Below are positions 35,971 through 48,219 of a stretch of 64,000 bases of DNA, in pieces. The notes below the pieces were generated by a model, which saw only the letters and a program-made list of their open reading frames with translations, was not told the DNA's origin and searched no databases. The DNA is from Amaranthus tricolor. Its lineage: Eukaryota; Streptophyta; Magnoliopsida; Caryophyllales; Amaranthaceae. A program made the position numbers and the translations under genes. The stretch spans positions 4,561,287-4,625,286 of the forward strand of contig NC_080053.1 of assembly GCF_026212465.1 (NCBI RefSeq). The letters are read 5' to 3'. Within the stretch, counting starts at the first letter, position 1; every line of letters begins with the position of its first letter.

Positions 35971-38900
35971 TCAATTTTTCCCCCTAAATGCAGACAGAGA
36001 GAAGAAAGATCTCGCACCTGAAAATGACAATGAACAGGAGTCACCAGAAGTGTCGGGCGGTTATAAGGCATCAATTACTTTAGTATTTCTATATGACTAA
36101 CCTTTTGAAGAACCATGGCCATCTTGAAACTTATTTGAACTTCTAGCAGAGCTGTTGCTTGCATTTGATCGCGCTACACACAAGAACAATGTGTAAGGAA
36201 CAATAAAATCTTGGGAACAAACACTTGCAGAAAGCATCGTTTTGTGAACAAATATATGCTCTGTCGTATTTTCAATATAACGATGAGGATTGACAGTAGA
36301 GGAGGCAAAAGGGTCATGGTTCAGTTTCGTATTCAGTGCTCATCAGTCATTCCGTGCAAGTTGGGTCATATTTGTTTGTTGTCAGTAATGAACAAGGTCA
36401 TGTTAATTTTGGTCAGAATGGCACTCAATTTAAGGTTCACAATATGCTATTTCGTGTTAAGTCAAGTTTTCCAGGTCTAACAGTATAAGAAGATTACTTA
36501 AATAAATAATTTGACACCAATAATAACAGCAGAGAACATACCAGAGAGTGGTTCGTTATCAGACAAAAAACCCTCGGCATAGTTTTTTGAGTGGAGGGCA
36601 ACCTTCAGCAGATTGTCTGAGTTTCTTTTACCAAGGCTCCTATATTCATCTCCATCATCCTCTCCTTCAGATGTATATGGGCTTGCCCAAGCAGCTCCAT
36701 TTGCTTCTTTGTTCTTCCGAGCAAATTTCAAGAGTCGTTTTAAGCCTTTCGGGGCATCTTTTTGATAGACCATGGAAGGCGGATGTTCAGCATTTCCCCA
36801 CTCAATTATATCAGGTTCGCTGCTTTCTTGTAGAAGCATCTGTGAGAGTGAATGACGAACTCTCATTCCGGATGAGGCCACTTCATCAGGATTTGCCAAA
36901 GAGGTAGAGGTGTCATCAGGAGGAAGAGTGGCATCTTGCTCATTACTTTCCTCCCAGGCAGCTGGTGATATTTGTGACTCTTCTGCAGGTTCAATCTGAT
37001 TATTTATTGGCAACTCTAACAAGCTCTCACTAACTTCACCATTGGTAGGGGATTCAACGGAAATATGCGTTCCCCTACCATTTTCAATTTTTTCGGTGTC
37101 TGATTCCATTTGTAGTTCAATATGCGGACCATCCCTGGTCTCAGATTCTTGAACTTCCACATCATCCATTTTATCTGAAATAACCGTCCCCAAATTTTCC
37201 ACTACATTAACAGGATCTTCAGATTTGCTAAAATTTTCATCTGCATGAGGGATTTCTCTCTTTTGATTAGTAGGAATTTTTACAGGGCTTTTCTCCGGGA
37301 CACTTTTTACAGGGCTTTTTTCAAGGACCTTGCGAGTTGAAGGCTTCACTTCAAGTGGGACCACACTACTCTTTTTGGTCACCTTACGCACGACTGCTTT
37401 GGCAGGATTGACAGCAGCAGCAGCAGCAGCATCCTCTTCACGAGCCGTCACTGCTTTTATCCTGGTCGTTTTCCCACTTTTTGGTACCGCACGGCTTTTA
37501 CTATCATCCACTTTCAAATTCTTTTTAGTATCAACCTGTTGTTTCTTGACATCTTTTTGTTGCAGCTGAGGTTTTTCTAACTTAGGGGTTGGCCGTGATA
37601 TTGTTCCAGGTAATTGGGGTTTCTGACGAGGTGCTGGAGATTGGCATTTTTGACGAGGTACTGAAGTAACCAAAGAAGATGTTACTGTCGGACTTTTAGT
37701 TGATGCTGCCCCTGTGAGTCTTGGTGATGGTGTTGATGGCCATGATTTCCTAGTGGCGGGTAGGGTTGAGGATTTAGACATAACCTTCTTTGGCACAGCA
37801 GATTTTAAAGGTTCTTTTTTAGGGTTTGAAGAGACGGGTGAATTTTTGTTAACAATTGGAGTTCGACCAGCTGGGAGCTTCTTTCCTATATCGCTTACCC
37901 TGGCAGAAGATTTTTCTGGCTTAGGCTTATCTGGCATTCTCTGTTTATTGTTACCTGAATGTTTTTCTACTCTCTTTCCAGATTTTGTCGCCGAAAATTT
38001 TTCATCCTTTCTCTCCTTTTGTTGAGCATTAAGTCCACCATTTTGACCCAACCGAGAAATGCGTTTCCTGTTACTATCTGGCTCTGTACTCTTGTTGCTA
38101 AGATTATACTGAGCAAAATTCATCAGCATCTTATTCAATTCCTCTTCTTTTTGCCTATTCCATTCAGCTGAATCTAGTTTTTCACAAATCTCCTCTAGCT
38201 GGCAAGCTGGAACCTCGTCTTCACTCGAACTTGGGGCCGATTTTTTGCTTCCCTCTAATCCCATATCAATATTCATAGTCTCTTTGATTTCCTGATCTTC
38301 AGAAGCAGGAACTGCAACCAGTTTTACTTCTGTACTCTTTTGAGTATCCGCATTCTCATCTTCAGCATGATTCTCTGGAGTTGTGTGCTCCATCGTGTCA
38401 TGTGTCATGAACTTTTGAGACTCACTCATCCCAGAACTCCATCTCCTCAATACTGCCTTGTTTGTGTTAGTAGAGCTATCTGCCTTTTTCTGGCTCTCAA
38501 CTCCTTGATCTTTCTGTCTGCTTTCAAACAAACTAATAGCATCCTGAACACTCATTCGAGTCACATTGATTTCAGTCTTTTTGTTCAGTTCCTCAGATTC
38601 TTCAGATTTACAATCATCAACTGTGTCTCTGTAAGATGGGATCCTCTCTCTAGGAGGAAAGTAAGGAAGGCTTTTAATAGCTAGGGCAGGTGTCCGACGA
38701 GATCCTGACCTACCTATTTGGACCTTTCGCATAGGAGATGCTGATCTTCGCGGAGATGCAGATCTTATAAGTGTTCGACTTCTTTCAGTAGCAGGTGGCT
38801 GATCATCTTCACTTGAAAATGATGAGTCATCACTCTCTGACAAGTTTTGCCTCTCAATTTCAGCAGCTTTTGCTGGCGACGCATTGTACTGAACAGGTTT

Positions 38901-41049
38901 CAAGGAATTTGATTGTCCCACTATTTGGGTATTACTATTTCCATTTATCTTGTTTATATAGTCAGTCTTTGAAACTAATGGAACGGGATTCTGCTTATTG
39001 CTCACAGGAGCAATGGACTGACCTTCCTGGCTTTTCTCCGACAACCTCATCAACAGATTTCTAGAAATATTTTAGATGAAAACAAAGTAAAAAGAAAATT
39101 ATAAATTCTTACAAATTACGGGCTTAATCATTCAATTGCAAGTACCAGATGATTGATATGATATGATATACATACCTGAGATCTATATTTCCAAAGTGTC
39201 GACAAAATTCTTGGAGTCTAGTCATCTCTTGGAAGGAGATTGCAGCACCAGCTGCCAAGTTGAAAGTTGAAACCAATTCTTCTGTCAAAGCTGCAATTCT
39301 AGAGTCCATTGCCCGAAGTAATTCATTCCTAGTAATAGCATAGACACCTATGTTTCAGTGGATGTGATGCAAACATGGTCTACAGATACAAAAAAAAAAA
39401 AAAAAAAACTAAGCATTGAAAAAGAAACTGCGAGCAAAGATTGATTACTTTGAGTTATCCGATGACATGTTCTTTTCAGCCTGCGCCAACCAAACCCCAT
39501 GGCAGCCGTGTTTGCCATTTGCAACACAAGTTAGTACCACAATTCACGGCCATAGTAGAAAACTTAACAGCCAATTTATGACATATTACATTACCTGGGT
39601 ATACAATGAAAGGTGGAACTTTCTTGTTTCCTCTAATTGGGACATCTCATTATTGATAGCAATAGATTTCTTAAGTGCATCCGGGATGCCAATCATGTGA
39701 AGAAACCTGTACGTACATTAGCTAATTTAGCAAAGTCTATGGCCAGGTTTTAACACGAGAGGGGATAAAGATGCAGAGATTGAGACCTCAATACTGTGAC
39801 TTTTGTGAACCATGTTCTGTCACCAATGGAATTTGGTAGCTCTAATTTGAAGTTATCACAGGAACCTTTCACAATTTGATCCTTTAAGTTGGGTAGATGT
39901 TCCAGTAGCTGATCAAGAGGACCATCCCTAACCATCACCTCTTTGCCCTCGCAACATACGCAAGCACCATACCTAAAATGGAAGATATATGTCATGATTA
40001 AAGCTTTTAGTTTCATCTAAAACTTGGATCACATCATGAAACTTCCATTAGGTGCTTGTAGAAAGTAAAAAGTGATCAAATACTAATATACATAATTGCA
40101 TTATTTACTTTTACGGCTCGTTTGGTAATTGGTATTAAATGGTGGGAATGGTAATGAAATATTGGTGTAATTTTGATAAAAATATACTTATTCTCTTTCA
40201 GCAATCTCATTTTCTTCGCAAAATGCATTCCAATGCATTACTACTTGAACATATGGTATTAGATGGCAAACTGGTAATGAAAAATTGTGAAAAAAACATT
40301 TTTATGTTCAAACTTTCGTTACCATGGTAATGATATGATACATATCATGAAAATTTACACTGGAAATCATTCTCATTACCACCCATTAGTACATTAACCA
40401 AAAGAGTCGTAACATTAAACACTCGAATTTAAACCTCATGCTTGGACATTGCAGCGATTTCATTGATATCAATTATAACCTAGTACACTCTTCACACATA
40501 CTTTTGTGTCCGTTGAAAATTGCTACATTAACAAACTGGAGTATGTTTTTGGATTTATATAGCAAATTTAAGAGGACAATGAGTATATTCACAAGCAACA
40601 ACATAAGGTATCACTATGTGAAATAGTAGTAATACATGGTAAAGTGTTGAGCTGCCGACAGATAAGCCAAATTTCAATTTCCCTCTCTCCCTCATTTGAA
40701 TGCAACATGGGAGTATCTTTTTCCACATCCAAATTTCAATCAAAGACAAAATCTTGATTTGAAGATTTAATTTGCAGATCATAAAGCAACAATTTCTATT
40801 TTAAAACACAGTGACCCCACTACCCATAATCTCCAACATTAACATTACAAACCAGAAAACAATTAAATAATTGATTCCAAAAAAAAAAACCTGATTAACT
40901 TTTCCTACCCTTTACACTAATTTTCTGTACATAATAAGTAGATTTGAGAAAGAACATAAACAAATAAAATAACAATCTGACCTGTTTTCTGGCAATATTT
41001 GGAAAGTAACACAGTCTAGTATAGCATCAGCTGCTAAATCAGACTCCAT
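35971..41049 (-). CDS. COP1-interacting protein 7-like (8 exons, 1062 aa)
   Basis: Exons in transcription order: 41049-40982, 39972-39787, 39706-39595, 39480-39449, 39328-39176, 39060-36542, 36173-36102, 36017-35971. They total 3189 nt, with every junction in phase. The N-terminal ~185 residues form the conserved part: AILDCVTFQILPENRYGA, IGDRTWFTKVTVLRFLHMIG, NNEMSQLEETRKFHLSLY and SKNELLRAMDSRIAALTEEL. The long exon 6 encodes a charged, Ser/Pro/Lys-rich, probably disordered region with SASPRRSASPMRKVQ, SVQDAISLFESRQKD, RRWSSGMSES and SGMRVRHSLSQMLLQE. The C-terminus reads ARSFFSLSAFRGKN. This order matches plant COP1-interacting-protein-7-related proteins, which are nuclear-type regulators linked to light signalling. 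The role here is inferred. No defects were found. Confidence 0.85.
40114..40409. mobile_element. MITE in intron 1 of the CIP7-like gene
   Basis: Left CGGCTCGTTTGGTAATTGG and right complement CGACTCTTTTGGTTAATG form imperfect terminal inverted repeats. The interior has matching GGGAATGGTAATGA / TCATTCTCATTACC arms. TA flanks both sides. It is ~296 bp long with no coding capacity. The superfamily is not certain. Confidence 0.6.
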
Positions 41050-41540
41050 TTTTGAATTAAGATTCAACAATCTTCAAATTTCAACAGCCGAAAACCTGAA
41101 AAAGGTACCAATTAGTTGTTATTTTTTTAATCAAAAACCCTCAAAAGTATTCCAAAATTAGCACAAAAAACAGCTAAAAAGAAATGAACTCAAAGAATCT
41201 ACTTAGCAATTGATATAGGTCAAATCGCAGATCTAGCAAACAGAAAATACCCAAAAAGGAAATGTACCTAATAATTAAAAATAAATAAACAATTTATGAT
41301 ATACAGTTCAAATTTTGAAGACAGGAAATCGATTATACTTGGTTCTGAAAAGTCATCGAAGATTCAAAAAAAAAAAAAAAAAAAAAACATTGGTGAGAAT
41401 GAAAAGCTTAGAAAGGGGAAAATGGGAAAATTACCGAGGGAGTAGTCCAATTAGAGGTGAAGGTAGTAAGAGAAAGTAGAAGGTTAGGAGGAGATGAGGG
41501 AGGACAGATCTTGTGGGAGACTTCTCAAGTACATGTGGTT
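41050..41540 (-). promoter_or_regulatory. 5' UTR with intron of the CIP7-like gene
   Basis: On the minus strand, an acceptor-like CCTTTTTCAG|GT lies near 41097 just upstream of the ATG. A donor-like CCCTCG|GTAATTTTCC lies near 41433, preceded by a CT-rich leader (TCCTCCCTCATCTCCTCC). This suggests a ~340-nt intron in the 5' UTR. A TTTAAATAAAG word near 41570 could serve as a TATA-like element. The boundaries are predictions. Confidence 0.45.
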
Positions 41541-42202
41541 TTGTGTGCTTTTACTTGTACTCTTTCTTTATTTAAATTTTTTTTTTTATTTGAGGATTAT
41601 GTATGTTTTTTTGGAAAAAAAAAAAACAAAAAGAGGAAAAGAGTAGAGTAAAATTTACAGAAGGAGAAGAGAGAGAAAGAAAAGAGGTAAGGAAGAATAT
41701 GTGTGGAAGATGACGCAGATTGAGACTAGCAAGTAGCAACAAGCAGTCTAATAATAGTTATAGAACTAATAATGAGTAGACGGTGAAGAGCCACCATGTT
41801 TGGGCTACGTGGAAAGTAGGTGACATTGAAATAAAAAAAAATCATACTCACCCTATTCTTCTTATACGTCCAATTTTCTTTTTAATTAGATCACGTTAAT
41901 TGTCCTATTTTCATTTTTAGTATGATTTTTTGACCTTTATGCTCTTAGTGGATTTATATTATTTTCAATTATACCCCCATTACACATACTAATTGATCAC
42001 CCTTTTCATTAATCAAAACATCTTAAACCTAATTAATCTACCCACCCATTAACCACTCCCTCCCTTTTTAACCCTAAATCCTACCCATCCTTATCCCCCT
42101 TCCATGTTTTCGTGTTCAATCTTGAACCCTAAATTTGGGTTCTTTCTTCATCATCTTCCTCTGCCTCCCTCTTTGTAATCCTCTAATAATCCTAGATCTG
42201 GG

Positions 42203-42730
42203 TTGTGTCTTCTTCATCTTCTTTTGTGCTTTCATGTTCTTCTATCTCTTCTCATTGAAAATCTCAGTTTTCCTTTGAAATCTCCAGCGAAGAACCCTCA
42301 GTCACGTTTGACCTCACCCCTGAAGAACCCTAACTCGCCATTCAACTCAACCATGAAAAACCCTAACTCGCGTGCTTCTGTTTATCAGAGAATCCCCAAA
42401 TCCCCTTACAAATCGTCTACTAAGATTGAGTTGAAGGGGTTTGTTGATGAAAACCCTAGATCTGGTCTGAAGTCGTTTGAGGAAGAGTCTTTTGATTACT
42501 ATGATGACTTAACTTCTGTTGAGACTGATCCTAAGTGGGGGAGAGAACTTGACTCTGAATGTGAACCCATTTACACACCTGAGCCTGATATGTATCCTGA
42601 TCGTGAATATTCTTCCATTGATGCTGTGTTTTCGAATACTGATTGTGAAGAAGAAGATTGGCTTGATAAGCTTGGTCCTTTCTCAAGTGAGTTTCTATTT
42701 GTGTTGGTGCATGTTGATAATGACTGTTGA
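42203..42730 (+). CDS. unknown ORF inside the mariner-like element
   Basis: 175 codons, open throughout. The N-terminus is hydrophobic (MCLLHLLLCFHVLLSLLIE), like a signal peptide or anchor. Next come three to four copies of a short basic repeat around SPLKNPNSPFNST / TMKNPNSRAS. An acidic C-terminal half follows (EEESFDYYDDLTSVE, EYSSIDAVFSNTDCEEEDW). A donor-like CTCAA|GTGAGT near 42687 suggests that the last ~14 codons may be intron read-through. The leader upstream (42110-42200) is CTT-rich and 5'-UTR-like. I do not recognise the protein. It is not part of the usual mariner gene set, so a captured host gene fragment is the likeliest explanation. Confidence 0.4.
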   Translation: MCLLHLLLCFHVLLSLLIENLSFPLKSPAKNPQSRLTSPLKNPNSPFNSTMKNPNSRASVYQRIPKSPYKSSTKIELKGFVDENPRSGLKSFEEESFDYYDDLTSVETDPKWGRELDSECEPIYTPEPDMYPDREYSSIDAVFSNTDCEEEDWLDKLGPFSSEFLFVLVHVDNDC

Positions 42731-43311
42731 TGATTTTTAGTTTAAACGTTTTTTGATGTATTTTATTCCATTGGTCTGTGATCTTTAAGTGAGAGCAATT
42801 TTTAGCCACCATAAATTGAACAAACGGGGTTTGGATTATTTTTCAACGTTTAAGCACAAAGATGTTCGATTTTCCACTTAATGATTTAAAAAAAAAAAAC
42901 AAGTTTACCTGAGAGTACTGAAACAACCAATTTTTTCATTTATGAATATATGAATACAAATGTATAATTGAAAACAACATAAATTTTTTAATTTGTTGTT
43001 TACTTCTGAAACATCCCATGTTTAAGATCCCAAAAATATGTCCAAAATCAAAAGGATTTACACTTGAAACATGTTGTTTTGTTGGTTACTGTTGTGTTGG
43101 CTACTGCTCTTCATGGACTGTTGGTTTCTGTGCTGTTGTTGCTTAACTTCTTCATGGACTGTTGTGTTGGTTGCTGTTTCGTTGTTCATATGTTGGTTTC
43201 TATGTTGTTGGTTTTGCTTAGATGCTCCCAAAAATAATGATGTTGTGGTTCAAATTGGTTGTTGTTGTTTTTTTATTAATTGTACATTCCTATGTCAACA
43301 TTGCCATTGAC

Positions 43312-44677
43312 CTACATAGTCCCTTGTTCAATCCCCCCTGCATAGCCAATCAGTTCCACTAACTGATTCATTTTTTCTTTACTTAGCTTTGTGAATAAAT
43401 GTTGAAGTGAATCAACAACCAATTGTTTTTCAATACTTAGGTAATCTGGTAAAGTGCCTTCCCTTGCTGCCTTTGTTTTGTTCATGTGAGGAATGTGATA
43501 GTCAAACCCCCCTTGTCTTTTCATGACCTCTATCATACATGCTTGTAAAGTGATGAATACAAACCTTAAACATTGTAGACTTAGATTCTGAAATGCATTA
43601 TTCATAACCCTAACTAATTGTGTTACATTGTAAGCAGCTTTTTGATATTGCAAACCTTGAATTGATCTAAAAAAAACCTAAATCTAGTACATTTATGTCA
43701 GGGGAATTTGAAGATTGTTGCACTAATTGTATGTAAAACCCATCTTTTATTGCCTCCTCCAAAAATTCTCTATCATTATGTGCTATATGTGGCTTGACAT
43801 CATCTTGTTGAATATAAATGTGCTTTCACAAACCTTGAGGCCATTTTGCTCTTATGGTTGGTAACACATTAGTTATAAGCATTGCTCTAATGTGCTTTTT
43901 CGTAATTGACTGTATTGGCTTTGTTTCAAACTCCCCCCTCTTCTTGTTCTTGGAGCTTCTTTTTGCTGGCTCCTGTTTAATAAATGGCTATATTCCTATC
44001 TTACCATCAAAAAAGACATCACCATTAGTTGTAAATATTGGCTTTGCAACAGCACACATGAACATGATTTTGGGAATGAAACTCTTAGATTGACACTCTC
44101 TATGTGGTTCTATTTCTCCCGGAGCTAGATAATAAGTTTGTGTCTCCCGGGTTAGATAGAAATGTTTTTCATCTATGTGAACAATATTAGTATATGGCTT
44201 AAACTTGAATGAATCATTTTGTTCATCATATTCACATTTAGATAATGCAAAACTTAACCTGTGTAGCTTGTTTTTTTCATTCAAAGTGGGTTTGATTGCG
44301 TTTGTGTGCTTTCTTATGACTTTGTTCTTCTTCCACCTACACACCGTTGTTTGTGACACCTTCATCTGCTTTGCTATTGAATGCTGAGTACACTTGAGTT
44401 CATATTTGATGGCCTTAAACTTTTCTTCATCGAATTGGATTTTGTTTGGTGCTTGTCCACCCACTCTCTTGCTGTTGAGGTTAATCACTATGTTGTTATT
44501 CCTGATTTGCTTCTTCACTTCATTCCACAAACGTGTGATTGTTTTCCTACACACTTGAAACTCAGTGGCAAGTGCATTGATTGTGCCCACTGGTTTGCCT
44601 TTCTTATTTAATGCAAACAACAGCTTCTGCATTATTTGGGTTCTTTGTTGAGTACTTAGATTTTTTGAAAGAGCCAT
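43312..44677 (-). pseudogene. mariner-type DD39D transposase, broken
   Basis: The N-terminal half (44677-43988) is a clean 229-codon frame: helix-turn-helix DNA-binding region (MALSKNLSTQQRTQIMQKLL, QVCRKTITRLWNEVK, SIAKQMKVSQTTVCRWKK), then the first catalytic Asp in VHIDEKHFYL. The frame then meets TAG at 43988-43990 (Trp expected in KIGIWPFI), and TGA before KHIYIQQDDVKPHI, which holds the second Asp. SPDINVLDLGFF has the third Asp, after which an extra T in a T-run shifts the frame. The C-terminal part resumes at 43653-43312. The transposase cuts and pastes TA-flanked elements. With two stops and a frameshift this copy is inactive, but its N-terminus could still bind TIRs. Confidence 0.85.
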
Positions 44678-45499
44678 TTTTTTGGATGGGTGTGTAATTA
44701 ATGAATTGTGTTTGGTCTATTTATTGCTTCTGTTTTACATGTAATGATTGATAATATTTGGTGGTTTACATTTCATTTTTGGCGCCTAATTCTAATTGAT
44801 GGAAGGTTTGGGCACTTCCATTTTTATGTTGCTGTGTGTTTTGATAATTTTGAGTTTTAATTGGCGCCAGACATCATTTTGGTTTTCTTTCATTGGCGGC
44901 AGTTTCTAATTTCCTTGTTTTTGGACATTGTAATTGGGGTTTTAAAATGAATTTGGGTAATGTGATGAATTTTTTTAAACTAAAAATTTGGTTTTTTACA
45001 ATTCAGTGGCTATTTAAGAAATTATTAATTCGTCATTTTTGGTAATTTGGAAAATATGAAGTCAATGATAGCAAAAAAATATGCACTCACATGATCAGCA
45101 ACGACTGCAACTACACCGAAGCTGTCGAACAATTGAGAAGACTATCTGAGATACTGTAACTGATGTATTTAATTTTCTTTAATACTCTTGAGAAATTTAT
45201 ATAATTTCCAAAAGTTATTGTACCTGTAGGACTTATTTATGTACTTTTGGAGTTAAGTAGACGATCGATGTAATTTTTATTCTGAACTGAAAAAAAAAAG
45301 TTTAGACTTTTGGTGCCAAAAAATCAGCTTTTAAATTGGGCTACAAAATGCTTGAAATTGGTGGGAATCATTAATTCCTTAATCTTTACATTAAAAACCC
45401 ATTATACCACTCTCTTTCTTACCCTTAGAGTCCCATTTTGACTCTCCTTAAAATTCGTGAAAAGTCAAATAGGACTCCTAAGAGGAATAGGAAGGAGTA

Positions 45500-46221
45500 T
45501 AATAATATAAATGAGTTGGAAAATTCCAAGTGTCATGTTATTAGGGCTCTGACATATAAAATAATCTTATTGGTTGTTTATTAATTACATGGCAGATTAA
45601 TTTTAGAAAATAATAATAATTTAAATAATTATAAGTTTACACTGGATATAATTTATTAACAGAATTAAAAACTATGTTAAATTAGATAAATAATAATATG
45701 ACATTCAAACACATTATTAAAACATTATTATTTCAAAATTTTGAAAAATATTAAGAAATAATAAAAGGAAATCCTCTTTTAAATCATATATTATTATAAA
45801 AGAGTTGGAAAATTTTAAGTGTTAGGTTATTAGAGCTCTGACAATCATATCATATCATACAATACAGTATCATAAAAGAGTTTGAAAATTCCAAATGTTA
45901 TATTATTAGAGCTATGACAAATGAAATAATCTTATTGATTGTTTATTGTTTACATGACAGAATAATTTATATATATTAAGTATGTACATATTTATGGCTT
46001 AATTTCAAGTGGCATGATTATTCAATATTAATTCATACATGCATTTTCAATTGCATCATCATTCTTTTTTTATTTGCTATAAGTAAGTGAATTTAGAAAA
46101 ATTGAAAATATATATTCTTTTTGAAACTCAAAATCAAATACTTATAATATTTTAAAATTTAAATTATATAAACACCATCAAACTAACAGAAATCTGTGCA
46201 ATGCACGGGCACATATACTAG
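45500..46221 (+). mobile_element. Helitron-like 3' end with repeated leader segments
   Basis: The right end reads GTGCAATGCACGGGCACATATACTAG followed by T (motifs GTGCAATGCAC, ATACTAG|T). That is a short hairpin followed by CTAG next to T, as at Helitron 3' termini (CTRR|T). Upstream a ~60-bp segment, AAA(A)GAGTTGGAAAATTCCAAG...GAGCTCTGACA, occurs three times (about 45511, 45798 and 45874), perhaps nested copies of a Helitron 5' region. A unique 5' TC end could not be fixed. No Rep/helicase is present. Confidence 0.45.
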
Positions 46222-46483
46222 TAATTTATATTTCTTTGTTTTAATAGATTTGTAGCAAAGAATAAGTTGTATGGATAAAATGGAAGTACAATTAAAATGT
46301 ATAGATGAGACTAAAAAAGTGATAGGTTATTAACCTAAAAAATTAGACCCTTTTCCCTCAATATTGCTAATTCCATAAGTATTTCCCACTTTGCATGAAA
46401 TGGAAAAGTATTTCCCAATATACCGTCCACATGGAAATTTTTTTTTTAAAATTTTTCAGACAAAACCACCAAATAGTAAACCG

Positions 46484-46583
46484 CCACATGAAGTAGCGAC
46501 TCTTTGGGTGAACAGTGCATAGTAAACCGCCATCTCATGTGGCGGTTTGCTCTGGGTGAACCGCCATCTCATTTGGCGGTTTG
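46484..46583. repeat. AAACCGCC palindrome array (left subterminal)
   Basis: Three ~25-bp palindromes in tandem: TAAACCGCCACATGAAGTAGCG (one arm mutated), AAACCGCCATCTCATGTGGC (with GGTTT) and AACCGCCATCTCATTTGGCG. They sit ~140 bp inside the left end of the MULE and correspond to the array near 23483-23606. Confidence 0.8.
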
Positions 46584-46803
46584 TTGTGTGCCCTTGCAAC
46601 ATTTTATTTCTTTCTTTCAATTCCCATAAATAATTTGCACAACTTGCATTAAACTAGTTCAATACCATCTATTTCATAATAATCAACTACGAACCAGCTT
46701 GATTTGAAAACATTAATTATGAAAATAATGCGAAGATATATTACAATCATGGAAAGTGTTACAAGAAGTTTAAAGCATATAAATTGATACAAAGTGTGTT
46801 AAA

Positions 46804-47241
46804 CTATATTTTCTGGCCTCTTTTGTTGTGCGCACCGATGGATAAGGATGGTGTATACTTGTCAACCTCTGCAATGATATTAAGAGTAGGAGCTCGTCTT
46901 TGACTAGCACGCTGATATGTGATGATCCTTTGCGGAGGCGATAGATGTGGAGGATTGGTCATAGAAGCTGGAGGAACGAATGACGACATAGCACCGGATG
47001 TCGATGGGGATTTGGAAGACCGACCTCAAGTAGATGAACGCTCGCGACCTCTTGTGGACCGACTACTTGATCCTCCGGAAGAGCTACCTCGGTGAGCCGA
47101 ACTCCGTGGAGAAGGAGTGTGGAACGTATCATCAACCTCACCAATGATGGGTGGAGTCGGAATGAGGTACTCATACCCTGCGTGACTCAATGCATCGGTC
47201 AATGACGCGTTAATGGAGCCAAGGGTCTGAAACATAGCCAA
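46804..47241 (-). pseudogene. C-terminal PMD-protein exons, frame-broken
   Basis: Overlapping minus-strand frames give SINASLTDALSHAGYEYLIP and TPSPRSSAHRGSSSGGSS (47241-47026), then, after frame changes, FVPPASMTNPPHLSPPQRI and RRAPTLNIIAEVDKYTPS, ending at 46804. This is the Ser/Pro/Arg-rich tail common to transposon-encoded plant-mobile-domain proteins. It is almost identical in layout to the tail at 23071-23259 on the plus strand. The breaks make it non-coding now. Confidence 0.6.
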
Positions 47242-47898
47242 TACCCCACATCAACTGGCGATGTAGCGGCCATGTGAATCGTGTCATTGCATTGTATGAG
47301 GACCGATCAGATGCGCTCAGCCTGTATGTTATCATTATATTGTTAAAAGAATCACATAAATGCATTACTATATGTTATGAGTGTTAAAAGAAGACGTACC
47401 AGTAATGTTGATGTCGGATGGTAATGTGATCCTGGCTGTGCAAATGTGGTGTTCGTGAGGTGTAGTATGAAGATACATCTGTACCAATTCATGTAAGGCT
47501 ACCATGTGTGTGGCAAAGCGTTCATCTTAGCCGTTGTGTAAGGCTACCATGTCATCTGTAATAGAAATCAATATACTTAGTAATATATACAATTTATTGA
47601 TAACTAATACAAATAATAAATGCTAATAACCTGCTCGTCCCGTTGTCAATCAAGTACGTCTCTATAGTAGACTAGAGTGTGTGGGGAGTGGGACCTCGAA
47701 ATATATGCGAAGCCAGCTGCGAACAAACGAACATTGTTTAATATTTCCATGTATCATAAAATAGTGAAATATTGAATTTGAATAGTGAATTGATTGTTGC
47801 TACCTTACTGCTATAGGATCCCTCCCACGACGATGCTGTGAACCTAAGACCGGTTCAAAATCCTCTACGTCATCGTCCTCATCATGTTGCCCAGCGGG

Positions 47899-48209
47899 TC
47901 AAATCGTCCGAATTATAGGCCTCCCTATATGAATATGCTCCCACGACCATATCTGTAACAACAACAAGCAGCCTCTAATGTCCTTGGCACACTTACGAGA
48001 TGCTCGACATAAATTACGATACAGATACGCAAACGTAGCACTTCCCCAACTATACTCATCTACTCGCTCCAAGTCTCCTAGCAGAAGGAGATAGATCAAT
48101 TGGACCGAGTCACCGCTCTTGTCTGGAAACAAGATGCATTCAAACAGGTACAAAATGTACGCTCGCGCATGTCTCTCCACTATAATATCATCCGTGTCAT
48201 CCTCTAACA
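47899..48209 (-). pseudogene. plant mobile domain, downstream half
   Basis: Reads VLEDDTDDIIVERHARAYI, LFPDKSGDSVQLIYLLLLGD and WGSATFAYLYRNLCRASRK, the core of the plant mobile domain (PMD, of MAIN/MAIL-type proteins). It then reaches HIGRPIIRTI and a TGA where CGA (Arg) is expected. The frame remains readable past the stop (PAGQHDEDDDVEDFEPVLGS) up to about 47810. Its 5' end joins the other PMD half at 51579 exactly across the nested MULE. Confidence 0.75.
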
Positions 48210-48219
48210 CGCTGAAATG

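Larger units (their letters stand above)
41847..45497 (-). mobile_element. mariner-like element (MLE) with TA target duplication
   Basis: Left end CTCACCCTATTCTTCTTATACGTCC and right complement CTCCTTCCTATTCCTCTTAGGAGTCC form a terminal inverted repeat related to Stowaway ends, each bordered by TA (41845-41846, 45498-45499). The 3.65-kb element carries a DD39D transposase relic on the minus strand (44677-43312) and, unusually, a 175-codon ORF of unknown origin on the plus strand (42203-42730). It lies just upstream of the CIP7-like gene. Confidence 0.75.

Noticed and set aside
36548..39064. Several 60-119-codon plus-strand ORFs
   Set aside because: They are antisense shadows of the long exon 6 of the CIP7-like gene.
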